Shown here piece by piece: positions 24,371 through 32,573 of a DNA stretch of 64,000 bases. Both the position numbers and the translations under genes were made by a program. The stretch comes from a bacterium. Lineage in GTDB: Bacteria; Spirochaetota; Leptospiria; Leptospirales; Leptonemataceae. Numbering within the stretch: position 1 is the first letter of the stretch; each line of letters begins with the position of its first letter. The notes below the pieces were generated by a model. That model was not told the origin of the DNA, did no database searches, and was given only the letters and a program-made list of their open reading frames with translations. The stretch spans positions 1,257,001-1,321,000 of the forward strand of contig JANSYA010000001.1 in the NCBI GenBank assembly GCA_024742665.1, given 5' to 3'.

Positions 24371-26491
24371 GTGAACGCGGGCCGGCCGTTCGTACTGATC
24401 GAATCGCCCCGGGGGGGCGTGTTGGATCCTCCGGCCGCGTCGGTGCTGCAAGCCGATGCGGGCTCCGCCGGTGCGCGGGGCCTGCTGTTTCAAAATCCCC
24501 GGGATGTGATCGTCTGCCGGAAGACGGCGCAGATTCCGGCGGCACTGGCACGACTGGATGAAGAGCGGGCGGCCGGTCGCAGCGTAGCGGGCTATGTCGC
24601 TTACGAAGCGGCGGAAGCCTGGTCGGCTTTGTCCGACGACTCCTCGACGGGGCCCGGCCCGGGCGATGTTTCTATTTCAAGCGAGCGAATTTCTGAGTCG
24701 GACGCAGCGCCGCCCTTGCTGTATATGCTGGTCTGCGACGCGCCGATCGAAGTCTCGGTAACGGAATTTTTGTGTTCGAGAATCGAAGCGGACGCGGATT
24801 CAGCGGACGCCGCGCAGTATCCCGGCGGCTATAGCTTTCGTGCGGATCCGGTCGCAGACCGCGCGCGAGTCGCGGACGCGTTGCCCGCAGGCGATCGTGA
24901 TCGGCATCGCTTTTTCGCCGCGCTGGATCGAATCAAAGCGCATCTCGCTGCCGGCGAATGCTATCAGATCAATTATACACAGAATACCGACTTCGCTTTC
25001 GCGGGGAATCCCTGCGCATTGTACGCGCGACTACGCCGCCTGCAACCGACCGCATACAGCGCCCTGATTCATTTCGGCCCAGGCGAAGGCGATAGCGAAA
25101 GCCGTCGTGCGATCTTGTCGCTATCGCCCGAGCTGTTTTTCGAATACGGTCCGGCCCTCGATGAAGGCTCTGATTTGATCGTACCGACGAAGCCCCCTGG
25201 GACAGCGGACGATAAAGATTATATACTTCAAACCAGACCCATGAAAGGCACGGCACCGCGCTACCGGGATCCGGAGCTGGACCGCGCGAGCCGCGAATTC
25301 CTGGCGCGCGATTCGAAGACGCTGGCGGAGCATCGCATGATTGTGGATTTGCTGCGCAACGATCTGGGGGTGCATGCGCGATTGGGCGGCGTCGATCTTC
25401 CGGAGATGCTGGCGCTCGAATCTCACGATACTGTTCATCAGATGACGAGCCTGGTTCGTGCGCGCCTGGCGCCGGATACAAACGAAAAGCTGTTTCAGAA
25501 AATCTTTCCGGCGCTCTTTCCCTGCGGTTCGATTACCGGCGCGCCGAAGCTCGCCGCGCGCAGGATCATCGCCGGGCTCGAAGCGCAAGCCCGTGGAATT
25601 TACACCGGCGCGATCGGCTACGCGACGCCCGAGACCGCGCGTTTTAACGTGGCCATCCGCAGTCTGGCGATCGACGCAAGTGGTCGAGCCCGGTACGGCA
25701 GCGGTTGCGGCATTGTCTGGGATTCGGAGACGGACGCCGAGTGGGAAGAGTACCGTTTGAAGCAGGCCTTTTTGCGACCGGCCCTCGACGACTTCGCTCT
25801 GATCGAAACGATTTTATTCGACGGCGTTCGCTTTGCCATGATGGAACACCATCTACAGCGCCTCAGAGATTCCGTGGATCACTTTCACATACCGCTGGAT
25901 TTTCAGGAGCTGCTGGATGCTCTGGCCGCGTTTCAATTAGAACATACGGGTGAAACTCTACGAGTCCGGCTGACTGTAAATCGAAGCGGCCGAATCGGTC
26001 TGGAATCCGAGCGCTGGCCGCATCCGTTTCGAAATTTGCGCAAAGACCTGGACCTGAATTCGCGGAGCCCGGGTCCGGTTCAGGAATTCATCCTGTCCTC
26101 AGATGCGGAAGTCCAATCGATTCGCGTGGCTTCGGAGCGAGTGTTTTCGGGCGACCCCTTTCGCCGGCACAAAACGACCGAGCGCGAAGTGTACGATCGC
26201 GAGCTGCACGCGGCGCGCGCGGCGGGTATGAGCGACGGTCTCTTTTTGAACGAACGCGGGGAAGTCGTAGAAAGTACAATTGCGAATCTATTGATCCACA
26301 CCCCTGAGGATGAATGGCTCACGCCAGCTGTGGACTGCGGGGCTCTGCCGGGTGTCTTTCTGGCCGCTCTCGATCAGCGCTATCCGGGACGGGTGCAGCG
26401 CGTGCGTCTGAGTCTGGAAGAGGCGCTCGCGGCCGGCTCCTGGTACCTGGTGAATTCTCTGCGCGGCGCCTGGCCGGTGCGCTGCGATTGA
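24371..26491 (+). CDS. pabB-pabC: Aminodeoxychorismate synthase component I fused to aminodeoxychorismate lyase
   Basis: Folate-pathway fusion making 4-aminobenzoate from chorismate. Residues about 1-450 form PabB: GECYQINYTQN, LSPELFFEYG, RPMKGTAPR, and the active-site region FPCGSITGAPKLAA, IYTGAIGY and EEYRLKQAF. Residues about 455-706 form PabC (PLP fold IV): the PLP lysine is in RRHKTTERE, followed by NERGEVVESTIANLLI and the CGALPGVFL segment. Both catalytic halves look intact. The GTG at 24371 is one base after typA. A separate PabA amidotransferase is not in the window. Confidence 0.92.
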   Translation: MNAGRPFVLIESPRGGVLDPPAASVLQADAGSAGARGLLFQNPRDVIVCRKTAQIPAALARLDEERAAGRSVAGYVAYEAAEAWSALSDDSSTGPGPGDVSISSERISESDAAPPLLYMLVCDAPIEVSVTEFLCSRIEADADSADAAQYPGGYSFRADPVADRARVADALPAGDRDRHRFFAALDRIKAHLAAGECYQINYTQNTDFAFAGNPCALYARLRRLQPTAYSALIHFGPGEGDSESRRAILSLSPELFFEYGPALDEGSDLIVPTKPPGTADDKDYILQTRPMKGTAPRYRDPELDRASREFLARDSKTLAEHRMIVDLLRNDLGVHARLGGVDLPEMLALESHDTVHQMTSLVRARLAPDTNEKLFQKIFPALFPCGSITGAPKLAARRIIAGLEAQARGIYTGAIGYATPETARFNVAIRSLAIDASGRARYGSGCGIVWDSETDAEWEEYRLKQAFLRPALDDFALIETILFDGVRFAMMEHHLQRLRDSVDHFHIPLDFQELLDALAAFQLEHTGETLRVRLTVNRSGRIGLESERWPHPFRNLRKDLDLNSRSPGPVQEFILSSDAEVQSIRVASERVFSGDPFRRHKTTEREVYDRELHAARAAGMSDGLFLNERGEVVESTIANLLIHTPEDEWLTPAVDCGALPGVFLAALDQRYPGRVQRVRLSLEEALAAGSWYLVNSLRGAWPVRCD

Positions 26492-26567
26492 TCTTCCAGG
26501 CCGTCCGCTTTGTAGAAACTTACTGTACGTTGACGCTGGTACCCTCCTCGAAAAATTGGCTTTGCAA

Positions 26568-26590
26568 CCGTATGGTAGCCGGTCATACGG
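26568..26590. other. 7-bp inverted repeat in the pabBC-rsbW gap
   Basis: CCGTATG and CATACGG flank nine bases in the 182-bp gap that must hold a terminator for pabBC and/or a promoter for the anti-sigma-type kinase. No U-tract. Confidence 0.35.
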
Positions 26591-26673
26591 GAAATGAGAC
26601 ATAAATTGATCGCGTCGGCTCTGTTTCCTTCAGGATTCGGAACGATCGGTTCAATTCGGGTCAGGCAAAAGCA

Positions 26674-27102
26674 GTGACAGAACAGGAAGCGGCACCTCTG
26701 GATCGAGTCCGGCTGCAGATCCCTTCGCATCCGCGATATGTGGGATTCGCCCGGGATACGGTCTATCGTCTGGCGCTGCAAAACGGCCTGCCGATGGGCG
26801 CCGCTTTCGACCTGAAGATCGTGACCGGCGAAGCGCTGACGAATATTATCAAGCACGCGTACGAGGGCAAAGCGGACAAACCGGTCTTTATTGAAGTTTT
26901 GATGTATCACAATTATCTGGAATTACGCTTTCGCGACCTCGGCCGTCAAATACCGATCACGGCCCAGCACGCCCGCGACCTCTCGGACTATCGTGAGCGC
27001 GGCCTCGGCGTGTTCCTGATCAGTCAGCTTTCTGACTATCACTACTATGACCAGAGTCGCAAAGTCGGCACCGAACTCGTCATCAAGAAGAGGGTCAGCT
27101 GA
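26674..27102 (+). CDS. RsbW-type serine kinase / anti-sigma regulatory factor
   Basis: GHKL-fold ATP-binding protein of the RsbW/SpoIIAB family, which usually binds a sigma factor and phosphorylates an anti-sigma-factor antagonist. The N-box reads GEALTNIIKHAYEGK (about residues 52-66) and the G-box RERGLGVFLISQLSDY (about 108-123). 142 residues is a stand-alone kinase. Start is GTG at 26674. Directly followed by the lipoate ligase gene with a three-base gap; no cognate antagonist (STAS domain) or sigma factor is in the window, so its target is unknown. Confidence 0.85.
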   Translation: MTEQEAAPLDRVRLQIPSHPRYVGFARDTVYRLALQNGLPMGAAFDLKIVTGEALTNIIKHAYEGKADKPVFIEVLMYHNYLELRFRDLGRQIPITAQHARDLSDYRERGLGVFLISQLSDYHYYDQSRKVGTELVIKKRVS

Positions 27103-27104
27103 GT

Positions 27105-27989
27105 ATGGCCTTTGAATTGCTCGATCTCAAGCCCCGGAATCCTTTCGTTTCGGTCGCCCTGGATGAAGCCCTGTGTCGCTTCGTCGCCCGGGAAGGCGGC
27201 GTCGGCGGTTTGCGCCTGTGGTCGAATCCGACTTCGATTATTCTCGGCCGCACCTGCGAAGCCCACAAGAATCTCAACGATCCCGAAGAGCGCCTGCTGA
27301 TCACTCACAAGAAGTCCAACTGGAACAATCGGGCGCTGCTCTGTCGTCGCGCTTCGGGCGGCGGCACGGTTTTGCACGGGCCGGGCAATCTGAACTACAG
27401 CGTCTTCGTTTCCCTCAAACATTCGCCCGATATGTTTTCGCTCAAGCATTCCTATTCGCGATTGCTGGAGATGGTCCAGCGTGCCTTAGACGCTCAGGGC
27501 ATTGCCACCGACCTGCGCGGCCAGTCGGACCTGGTGCTTGCAGGCGCAGACGGGGTGTCGCGCAAGATCTCCGGCAACGCCCAGTTTCGCAAACACAACG
27601 TGCTGGTCTTACACGGCACGCTGATTACACGCCCCGACTTAATCGAAAGAATCAGCGAGCACTTAAAACATCCGCCGAAAGAGCCGGACTATCGCGCCGG
27701 CCGCAATCATCGCAGCTTTCTCGGCAGCCTGCCCGATTCCTTCGACCTGTCGGCCTTTTACAGCTGCTTCGCCCGCGAGTTTCGCCAGCTGCTCGGCGTG
27801 GAACGCCTGACTCCCCTGGGAGAAGCGGAGCGTCGCGAAGTCTATCGCAGCGTACGCGAATTGGTCTACAGATCCTATGCTTCGCGCGATTGGATTTTAC
27901 ACGGCAAAGGCAACTACGGCACCCCGTCCCATCGCGCCGCCGTCGCGCCCCCGGCCGCCGGCGCATCGATCGGAGGCGGCGCGGGCTGA
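27105..27989 (+). CDS. lplA: Lipoate-protein ligase A family protein
   Basis: Attaches lipoate or octanoate to 2-oxoacid dehydrogenase or glycine cleavage proteins. The cofactor-transfer motif RRASGGGTVLHGPGNLNYS is clear (about residues 81-99), and the conserved lysine is in RKISGNAQ near 154-158. Length of 294 residues fits the catalytic domain without the separate C-terminal domain. It could equally be an octanoyltransferase (LipM-like); the sequence read alone does not separate the two. ATG at 27105 directly after the rsbW-type gene. Confidence 0.85.
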   Translation: MAFELLDLKPRNPFVSVALDEALCRFVAREGGVGGLRLWSNPTSIILGRTCEAHKNLNDPEERLLITHKKSNWNNRALLCRRASGGGTVLHGPGNLNYSVFVSLKHSPDMFSLKHSYSRLLEMVQRALDAQGIATDLRGQSDLVLAGADGVSRKISGNAQFRKHNVLVLHGTLITRPDLIERISEHLKHPPKEPDYRAGRNHRSFLGSLPDSFDLSAFYSCFAREFRQLLGVERLTPLGEAERREVYRSVRELVYRSYASRDWILHGKGNYGTPSHRAAVAPPAAGASIGGGAG

Positions 27990-28017
27990 GTCCGGCCGTC
28001 GCGCGAAGCGCATGCAA

Positions 28018-28045
28018 TTGTAAATAGAGACCTGAATTTTATTTT
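28018..28045 (+). promoter_or_regulatory. Candidate promoter for glyA
   Basis: TTGTAA at 28018-28023 and TATTTT at 28040-28045 with a 16-base spacer, about 19 bases before the glyA ATG, so the leader would be very short. Plausible but not strong. Confidence 0.33.
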
Positions 28046-28063
28046 TCTACACGGAGTACACCC

Positions 28064-29338
28064 ATGATCCAGCAAAGCACCCAGTCCCGCGCACACATCG
28101 CCGAAAGCGATCCCGAAGTCCTGGAGATTCTGGCCGACGAAGATCGCCGCCAGGACCAATCTCTGGAAATGATCGCCTCGGAAAACTTTGTCAGCCGGCC
28201 TGTGCTCGAAGCCTACAGCTCGACGCTTACAAATAAGTACGCGGAAGGCTATCCCGGCCGCCGCTACTACAACGGCTGCGATCACGCCGACCGCATTGAA
28301 TCCCTGGCCATCGACCGGATCAAAAAGCTGTTCGGCGCGAAATTCGCGAACGTGCAGCCCCACTCCGGCGCCCAGGCGAATATGGCCGTCTTTCAGGGCT
28401 TTCTGAAAGCGGGCGATACCTTCATGGGCATGGACCTGGCCCACGGCGGGCATCTTTCGCACGGTTCCAAAGTAAATTTCTCCGGTCGTTATTTCAACGT
28501 CGTCAGCTACGGCGTGAAAAAAGAAACCCAGCTGATCGACTACGATGAAGTCCGTCGCCTGGCCGTTGAAAACAAACCGAAGTTAATCGTGGCCGGCTTC
28601 TCCGCCTATCCGCGCGAACTGGACTTCGCAAAATTTCGCGAAATCGCCGACGAAGTCGGAGCGGTGCTGCTGGCGGATATCGCGCACATCGCGGGACTGG
28701 TCGCCGTGGGCGAGCACCCCACCAGCATTGATGTCGCGCACATTACAACGACGACGACCCACAAGACCCTGCGCGGTCCGCGCGGCGGCTTGATCCTCTC
28801 GAACACCGAAGAGCACAACAAACTCATGAACTCCCGGGTCTTCCCCGGCACTCAGGGCGGTCCCCTGATGCACGTAATCGCCGCGAAGGCCGTCGCCTTC
28901 GGCGAAGCGCTGCGCCCGGATTTTAAGACCTATATTCAGAATGTGAAGGCCAACGCCCGCGTGCTCGCCGAAACCTTTCTGAGTCGCGGTCTGGACGTGG
29001 TCAGCGGGGGCACCGACAACCACATCGTGCTGCTGGACGTGACCCGGGCGGGCTGCACCGGCGCTGTGGCGGCCGACGCCCTCGACGAAGCGGGCATTAC
29101 CGTGAACAAAAACGCGATTCCTTTCGATCCGCATCCGCCGGCCGTAACCAGCGGCATTCGCCTGGGCAGCCCGGCGTTGACGACGCGCGGCTTCGGTGCC
29201 GACGAATTTCGGGCCGTGGGCAATTTGATCTGCGATTTGCTGGAAAATGTGGAAGATGCATCCACGAAAGAGCGGGTTCAGGCGGGCGTGGCCGAGCTGG
29301 CGGGCCGTTTTCCGATGACGCGCTTTCGCCTGGATTGA
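28064..29338 (+). CDS. glyA: Serine hydroxymethyltransferase
   Basis: PLP enzyme converting serine and tetrahydrofolate to glycine and 5,10-methylene-tetrahydrofolate. Family landmarks: [17 protein letters not shown] near the N-terminus, [23 protein letters not shown], the PLP lysine in [15 protein letters not shown] (about residue 233) and the C-terminal [12 protein letters not shown]. Length of 424 residues is normal. The ATG follows CGGAG. It sits between lplA and infC and is followed by a hairpin. Confidence 0.97.
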   Translation: MIQQSTQSRAHIAESDPEVLEILADEDRRQDQSLEMIASENFVSRPVLEAYSSTLTNKYAEGYPGRRYYNGCDHADRIESLAIDRIKKLFGAKFANVQPHSGAQANMAVFQGFLKAGDTFMGMDLAHGGHLSHGSKVNFSGRYFNVVSYGVKKETQLIDYDEVRRLAVENKPKLIVAGFSAYPRELDFAKFREIADEVGAVLLADIAHIAGLVAVGEHPTSIDVAHITTTTTHKTLRGPRGGLILSNTEEHNKLMNSRVFPGTQGGPLMHVIAAKAVAFGEALRPDFKTYIQNVKANARVLAETFLSRGLDVVSGGTDNHIVLLDVTRAGCTGAVAADALDEAGITVNKNAIPFDPHPPAVTSGIRLGSPALTTRGFGADEFRAVGNLICDLLENVEDASTKERVQAGVAELAGRFPMTRFRLD

Positions 29339-29339
29339 T

Positions 29340-29364
29340 TCTGAATGATTCCGAATCATTCAGA
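29340..29364 (+). terminator. Hairpin after glyA
   Basis: TCTGAATGATT and AATCATTCAGA form a perfect 11-bp stem with a CCG loop, starting two bases after the glyA stop codon. The following TGGATTTCT has only a weak U-tract, so termination efficiency is uncertain. Confidence 0.55.
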
Positions 29365-29454
29365 TGGATTTCTGAGAATCGGAGTGGGGCGGTCGGCTGC
29401 CGCGGCGAATATCCCCGTTGATTGCAGCCGATTTGCCTGTCCAGGAAATATTGC

Positions 29455-29482
29455 TTGCAGGGCCCTTTGACTCTGGTAATAT
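29455..29482 (+). promoter_or_regulatory. Candidate promoter for infC-rpmI-rplT
   Basis: TTGCAG at 29455-29460 and TAATAT at 29477-29482 (five of six matches to the -10 consensus) with a 16-base spacer. The leader of about 45 bases would end at the infC ribosome binding site GGAGG. Confidence 0.45.
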
Positions 29483-29532
29483 GAGAAAAAGAATTGCAAA
29501 TATGCAGCCCCATACTTGTGCCGGAGGTTTAA

Positions 29533-30216
29533 TTGGCCAGACGTAGATTTAACAGTGCTCCCCCGCGGGCGAAAGAACCGCGAATTAACGGAAGAATTAA
29601 TGCGCCCAAATTGCGCGTGATCGTAGATAACGAGGCCCGGGTGTATACCCGCGAAGAAGCTTTGAAAGTGGCCCAGAGCATGGGACTCGATCTGGTCGAA
29701 GTGTCGCCGGATCAGGATCCGCCGGTCTGCAAGATTATCGATTACGGTAAATACAAGTACGAGCAGACAAAGAAAAAGAAAGAAGCCGCCAAAAACCAGC
29801 ACACCATTCAAATCAAAGAAGTGAAGCTGCGTCCGAAGATCGCGGATAACGACTACGAACTGAAGCGGCGCAACGCCCTGAGCTTCCTGGAGCACGGCGA
29901 CAAAGTCAAAGTGACTCTGCGCTTTCGCGGGCGTGAGATTACCCACCCCGAACTGGGAATGCGTCTAATGCGCCGCCTGGCGGAAGACCTCAAAGAATAC
30001 GGGGTAGTGGAAGCCCACGCCCGTCAGGATGGCCGCCAGATTGTGATGGTACTGGCCCCAAAACCCGGTCTGAAGCTCAAAAAGAAGCCGGAACCCGGCA
30101 AGAAAGACGGTGAAAAAGAAGGCGAGGGCGGTTCAAAATCCGCCAAGGCGCCGGAGGCTGCCGCTCAAAAAGGGGTTGATGAAAAGCCGGCCTCTGAGAG
30201 CCTGACCGCCTCCTGA
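29533..30216 (+). CDS. infC: Translation initiation factor IF-3
   Basis: Keeps the 30S subunit free and checks the start codon and initiator tRNA. The N-terminal domain includes VIVDNEARVYTREEALKVAQ-type sequence and the linker KKKEAAKN; the C-terminal domain has KEVKLRPKI and RFRGREITHPELG. The first base is a TTG with GGAGG 6-10 bases upstream; infC often has a rare start codon, linked to autoregulation. About 45 extra residues (183-227) form a Lys/Glu/Gly-rich tail absent from most IF-3 proteins. First gene of the infC-rpmI-rplT operon. Confidence 0.94.
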   Translation: MARRRFNSAPPRAKEPRINGRINAPKLRVIVDNEARVYTREEALKVAQSMGLDLVEVSPDQDPPVCKIIDYGKYKYEQTKKKKEAAKNQHTIQIKEVKLRPKIADNDYELKRRNALSFLEHGDKVKVTLRFRGREITHPELGMRLMRRLAEDLKEYGVVEAHARQDGRQIVMVLAPKPGLKLKKKPEPGKKDGEKEGEGGSKSAKAPEAAAQKGVDEKPASESLTAS

Positions 30217-30263
30217 CGTGAGGGGTGAAATACGCCTCAAATCCAGGAAAATCGAGTTCTATT

Positions 30264-30461
30264 ATGCCCAAGATGAAAACCAACCGAGCGGCGGCGAAGC
30301 GCTTTCGTTTTACCGCTTCCGGCAAAGCCAAGCGCTCCAGCGCTTTTAAGAACCACATCCTGACCAAAAAAAGCCAGGAGCGCAAGCGTCGCCTGCGTGG
30401 CACCGGCATGGTTCACGAAGCGGACTTGAAAGAAGTCAAGGATCTGCTGCCCTACGGATAA
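30264..30461 (+). CDS. rpmI: Ribosomal protein bL35
   Basis: Small basic large-subunit protein. Starts at the ATG at 30264 ([15 protein letters not shown]), the invariant family N-terminus, although the open frame reaches back to 30225. [16 protein letters not shown] is typical. 65 residues is the normal length. Sits 48 bases after infC and 98 bases before rplT. Confidence 0.97.
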   Translation: MPKMKTNRAAAKRFRFTASGKAKRSSAFKNHILTKKSQERKRRLRGTGMVHEADLKEVKDLLPYG

Positions 30462-30559
30462 GGCCTGCGCCGGACCGACCCGAATACTACCCAAGATTTG
30501 ATCTCGACCCGCCGGAATAGATTCCGAGCGTCCGGGACATCAGCCAGGAACGAAAGAAG

Positions 30560-30901
30560 ATGAGAGCCAAGAGCGGAAAAATCCACCTGAATCGCCGGAA
30601 GAAGCTATTAAAGCAGGCGAAAGGCTTTCGTGGCGCCCGCCACAGACTGCAGAAGGCCGCCCAGCAAGCAGTCCTGAAAGCGGGCATGCACGCCTATATT
30701 TCCCGTCGCCAGAAGAAACGAGAAATGCGCGCCCTGTGGATCGTGCGGATCAACGCCGCGGCCCGCGAAAACGGCGTTTCGTATTCCAGGCTGATGAACA
30801 ATTTGAACAAAGCCGGCGTTGCCATGGACCGCAAGTCCCTGGCTGAGATCGCCTACTCCGATCCGGCGGCGTTCAAGTCTCTCGTTGAGGCAACGAGCTA
30901 A
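30560..30901 (+). CDS. rplT: Ribosomal protein bL20
   Basis: Basic large-subunit protein and early assembly factor, in many bacteria also the repressor of this operon. Contains [36 protein letters not shown] and [12 protein letters not shown], all characteristic. 113 residues fits. The N-terminus reads [15 protein letters not shown], slightly different from the common MARVKRGV start. ATG at 30560 follows GAAAGAAG. End of operon. Confidence 0.97.
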   Translation: MRAKSGKIHLNRRKKLLKQAKGFRGARHRLQKAAQQAVLKAGMHAYISRRQKKREMRALWIVRINAAARENGVSYSRLMNNLNKAGVAMDRKSLAEIAYSDPAAFKSLVEATS

Positions 30902-30902
30902 T

Positions 30903-30923
30903 AGCTGGTCGAAGCGACCAGCT
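30903..30923 (+). terminator. Perfect 9-bp hairpin directly after rplT
   Basis: AGCTGGTCG and CGACCAGCT flank AAG. Starts two bases after the rplT stop. No U-tract, so it may protect the 3' end or pause polymerase rather than terminate on its own. Confidence 0.5.
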
Positions 30924-31027
30924 GAAAGCTCGGAGACTGTCGAATCGACGAAGCCAGCGCTTGTCGAAATGACCGGCCAGGCCAGGATCACCAACAACCA
31001 ACAACGCGGTTTGCCCTGCAGCCGCCC

Positions 31028-31059
31028 AAAAAGGCTCCGAATATTCGGGGCCTTTTTTA
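31028..31059 (+). terminator. Intrinsic terminator of the infC operon
   Basis: AAAAAGGCTCCGAA pairs with TTCGGGGCCTTTTTT around a two-base loop region, followed by the T-run. A classical stem with flanking A- and T-tracts, usable in both directions. Confidence 0.85.
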
Positions 31060-31328
31060 TTGGAGACCTCATCCCCGGTGAAAGCTGCGACTGATGCAGG
31101 GAGTCATGCGTGTTCGTCGGCGTTCGTCGGGCGCATCTCCGATCTTATGTCGGATTATGATCGCAACAGGCGGCGCGAAGCTTCGAATCGCGCTGAGTTT
31201 TTTATTTTTGAATCGCTCTAAAAAAAACTTCTTGTTTTCGCGGTTCGCGCCGTCATTAGAAGTATCCCGCCGGGCTTAGTATTCCGGCCATTTTACCTGC
31301 AATATACCGGATTTTGGAGTAGTTATAC

Positions 31329-32147
31329 ATGATCACCATCGAACAACTGGATGAGCTCGAAGGCAGAATTCTCCGTGCCCTTGAGTTGATCAGCGACTTG
31401 CGTTCTGAGAATTCCAGGCTCGAATCGGAAAATGAAACGCTCCGTAAAGAACATGACGAGCTGAAGCTGGCCCTCGAAGAAAAAGAGAAAGCCTTCAACG
31501 AAGTTAAGGTCCAACTGGACGAAACTTCGCGCGAACTGAACGAGCTGAAGGCTCGCGAAGAAGTCCTCGAAAAGAAAATCACCGAAATGCTCGGCCGACT
31601 TTCAGGCGTTCCGTCCGGCGGCGCTTCTTCCGGCGGTGTGGCCAGCGCCGCTGCTGCGGCGGCTCCCGTTGCTGCCGCGGCAGCAGCTGCGGCTCCGGAA
31701 CCTGCTCCCGTGGCCGCCGAGCCGGCACCGGTCGCTCCGGCCCCTGAGCCCGTCGCTCCCGCTGCCGCTCCCGAGCCGGAAGACGACGACGAAAGCGTGG
31801 TCATTATCGAAGACGATCTGCCGGAAGCCCGCGCCGCGGAAACCCCGGTGTCGGAGCCGGAACCCGAAAAAGAAGATGAAATCATCATTCTCGACGACGA
31901 CGATGACGACGTGATTCTGACTGAAGAGCCCGATGCGGCTCCGGTCGCAGAGGCTGCCCCCGCAGCGGCTGAAGAAGATGAAACGATCATCATCGAAGAA
32001 GATACCGCTCCTGTAGCCGTCGCTCCGGCAGCCGATCTGGATGCGGGCGACGACGAAATCATTCTGGAAGACGACGACGAATCTCTGGGCGTCTTTGATG
32101 TGGACGACGATGACGATTTCCTGATCGTCGAAGAAGACGCGGACTGA
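31329..32147 (+). CDS. ZapB-like coiled-coil protein with acidic repeat tail
   Basis: Probable division-ring-associated protein. Residues 1-92 are a coiled coil (IEQLDELEGRILRALELI, then heptads to MLGRLSGV) close in pattern to ZapB, and the gene lies directly before zapA. Residues about 100-155 are an Ala/Pro-rich linker. The tail is very acidic and holds five short repeats of three aliphatic residues followed by acids: VVIIEDD, EIIILDDDDDD, ETIIIEED, EIILEDDD and DFLIVEED. The total of 272 residues is far longer than E. coli ZapB. ATG at 31329 follows TGGAG. The coiled-coil assignment is firm; ZapB homology is inferred from pattern and context. Confidence 0.7.
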   Translation: MITIEQLDELEGRILRALELISDLRSENSRLESENETLRKEHDELKLALEEKEKAFNEVKVQLDETSRELNELKAREEVLEKKITEMLGRLSGVPSGGASSGGVASAAAAAAPVAAAAAAAAPEPAPVAAEPAPVAPAPEPVAPAAAPEPEDDDESVVIIEDDLPEARAAETPVSEPEPEKEDEIIILDDDDDDVILTEEPDAAPVAEAAPAAAEEDETIIIEEDTAPVAVAPAADLDAGDDEIILEDDDESLGVFDVDDDDDFLIVEEDAD

Positions 32148-32154
32148 GAATGAC

Positions 32155-32532
32155 ATGCAGGCCACGGCGACAAAATCACATTCCGGCATGAATGCAGCGG
32201 AAGGCGGCGGTCCCCGAACCGTAACGCGCGTCGGCGTGGAAATCGCGGGCGAACGTTATACGATTCGCGGCGAAGCCGAAGCCGGCTATATTGCGGAAGT
32301 GGCCCGCACAGTGGACGAGCGAATGCGCGAGCTGCAGGAATCTGCCGGCAGCTCGGTTTCGCGCACGCGTCTGGCGGTTCTGACCGCCATTAATATCGCC
32401 GACGAGCTTATGCAGGAGCGCATGCACCGCCCCGATATGCCGGATTCGCAGATGCAGGAATTCGCCGCCCGGGCGCGCCAGCTTGTAACGCTGCTCGACG
32501 AAGGCCTGATCGGCGACACGCCGGATCTTTGA
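32155..32532 (+). CDS. zapA: Cell division protein ZapA
   Basis: FtsZ-binding protein that bundles protofilaments and stabilises the Z ring. The family core is present: RVGVEIAGERYTIRGEAEAGYIAEVARTVDERM (about residues 25-57) and TRLAVLTAINIADELMQ (about 70-86). The first 20 residues are variable; ATG at 32155 or the one at 32188 could be the start. Seven bases after the ZapB-like gene. Upstream of the putative 6S RNA and the cyclo-ligase gene, the arrangement seen in many bacteria. Confidence 0.92.
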   Translation: MQATATKSHSGMNAAEGGGPRTVTRVGVEIAGERYTIRGEAEAGYIAEVARTVDERMRELQESAGSSVSRTRLAVLTAINIADELMQERMHRPDMPDSQMQEFAARARQLVTLLDEGLIGDTPDL

Positions 32533-32573
32533 GCGTCGCCGACTTGCATTCTTTCGCGGCCTGAGTACCAATC

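Larger units (their letters stand above)
30902..31328. other. Gap between rplT and the ZapB-like gene
   Basis: 427 bases without a convincing gene. Holds two hairpins close after rplT (30903-30923 and 31028-31059) and an AT-rich stretch at about 31196-31245 that should include the promoter of the next operon; no precise -35/-10 pair is proposed. Confidence 0.5.

Noticed and set aside
31256..32179. Minus-strand Ser/Ala/Gly-rich frame of 307 codons
   Set aside because: Antisense of the acidic and Ala/Pro-rich tail of the ZapB-like gene; low complexity comes from the opposite strand.
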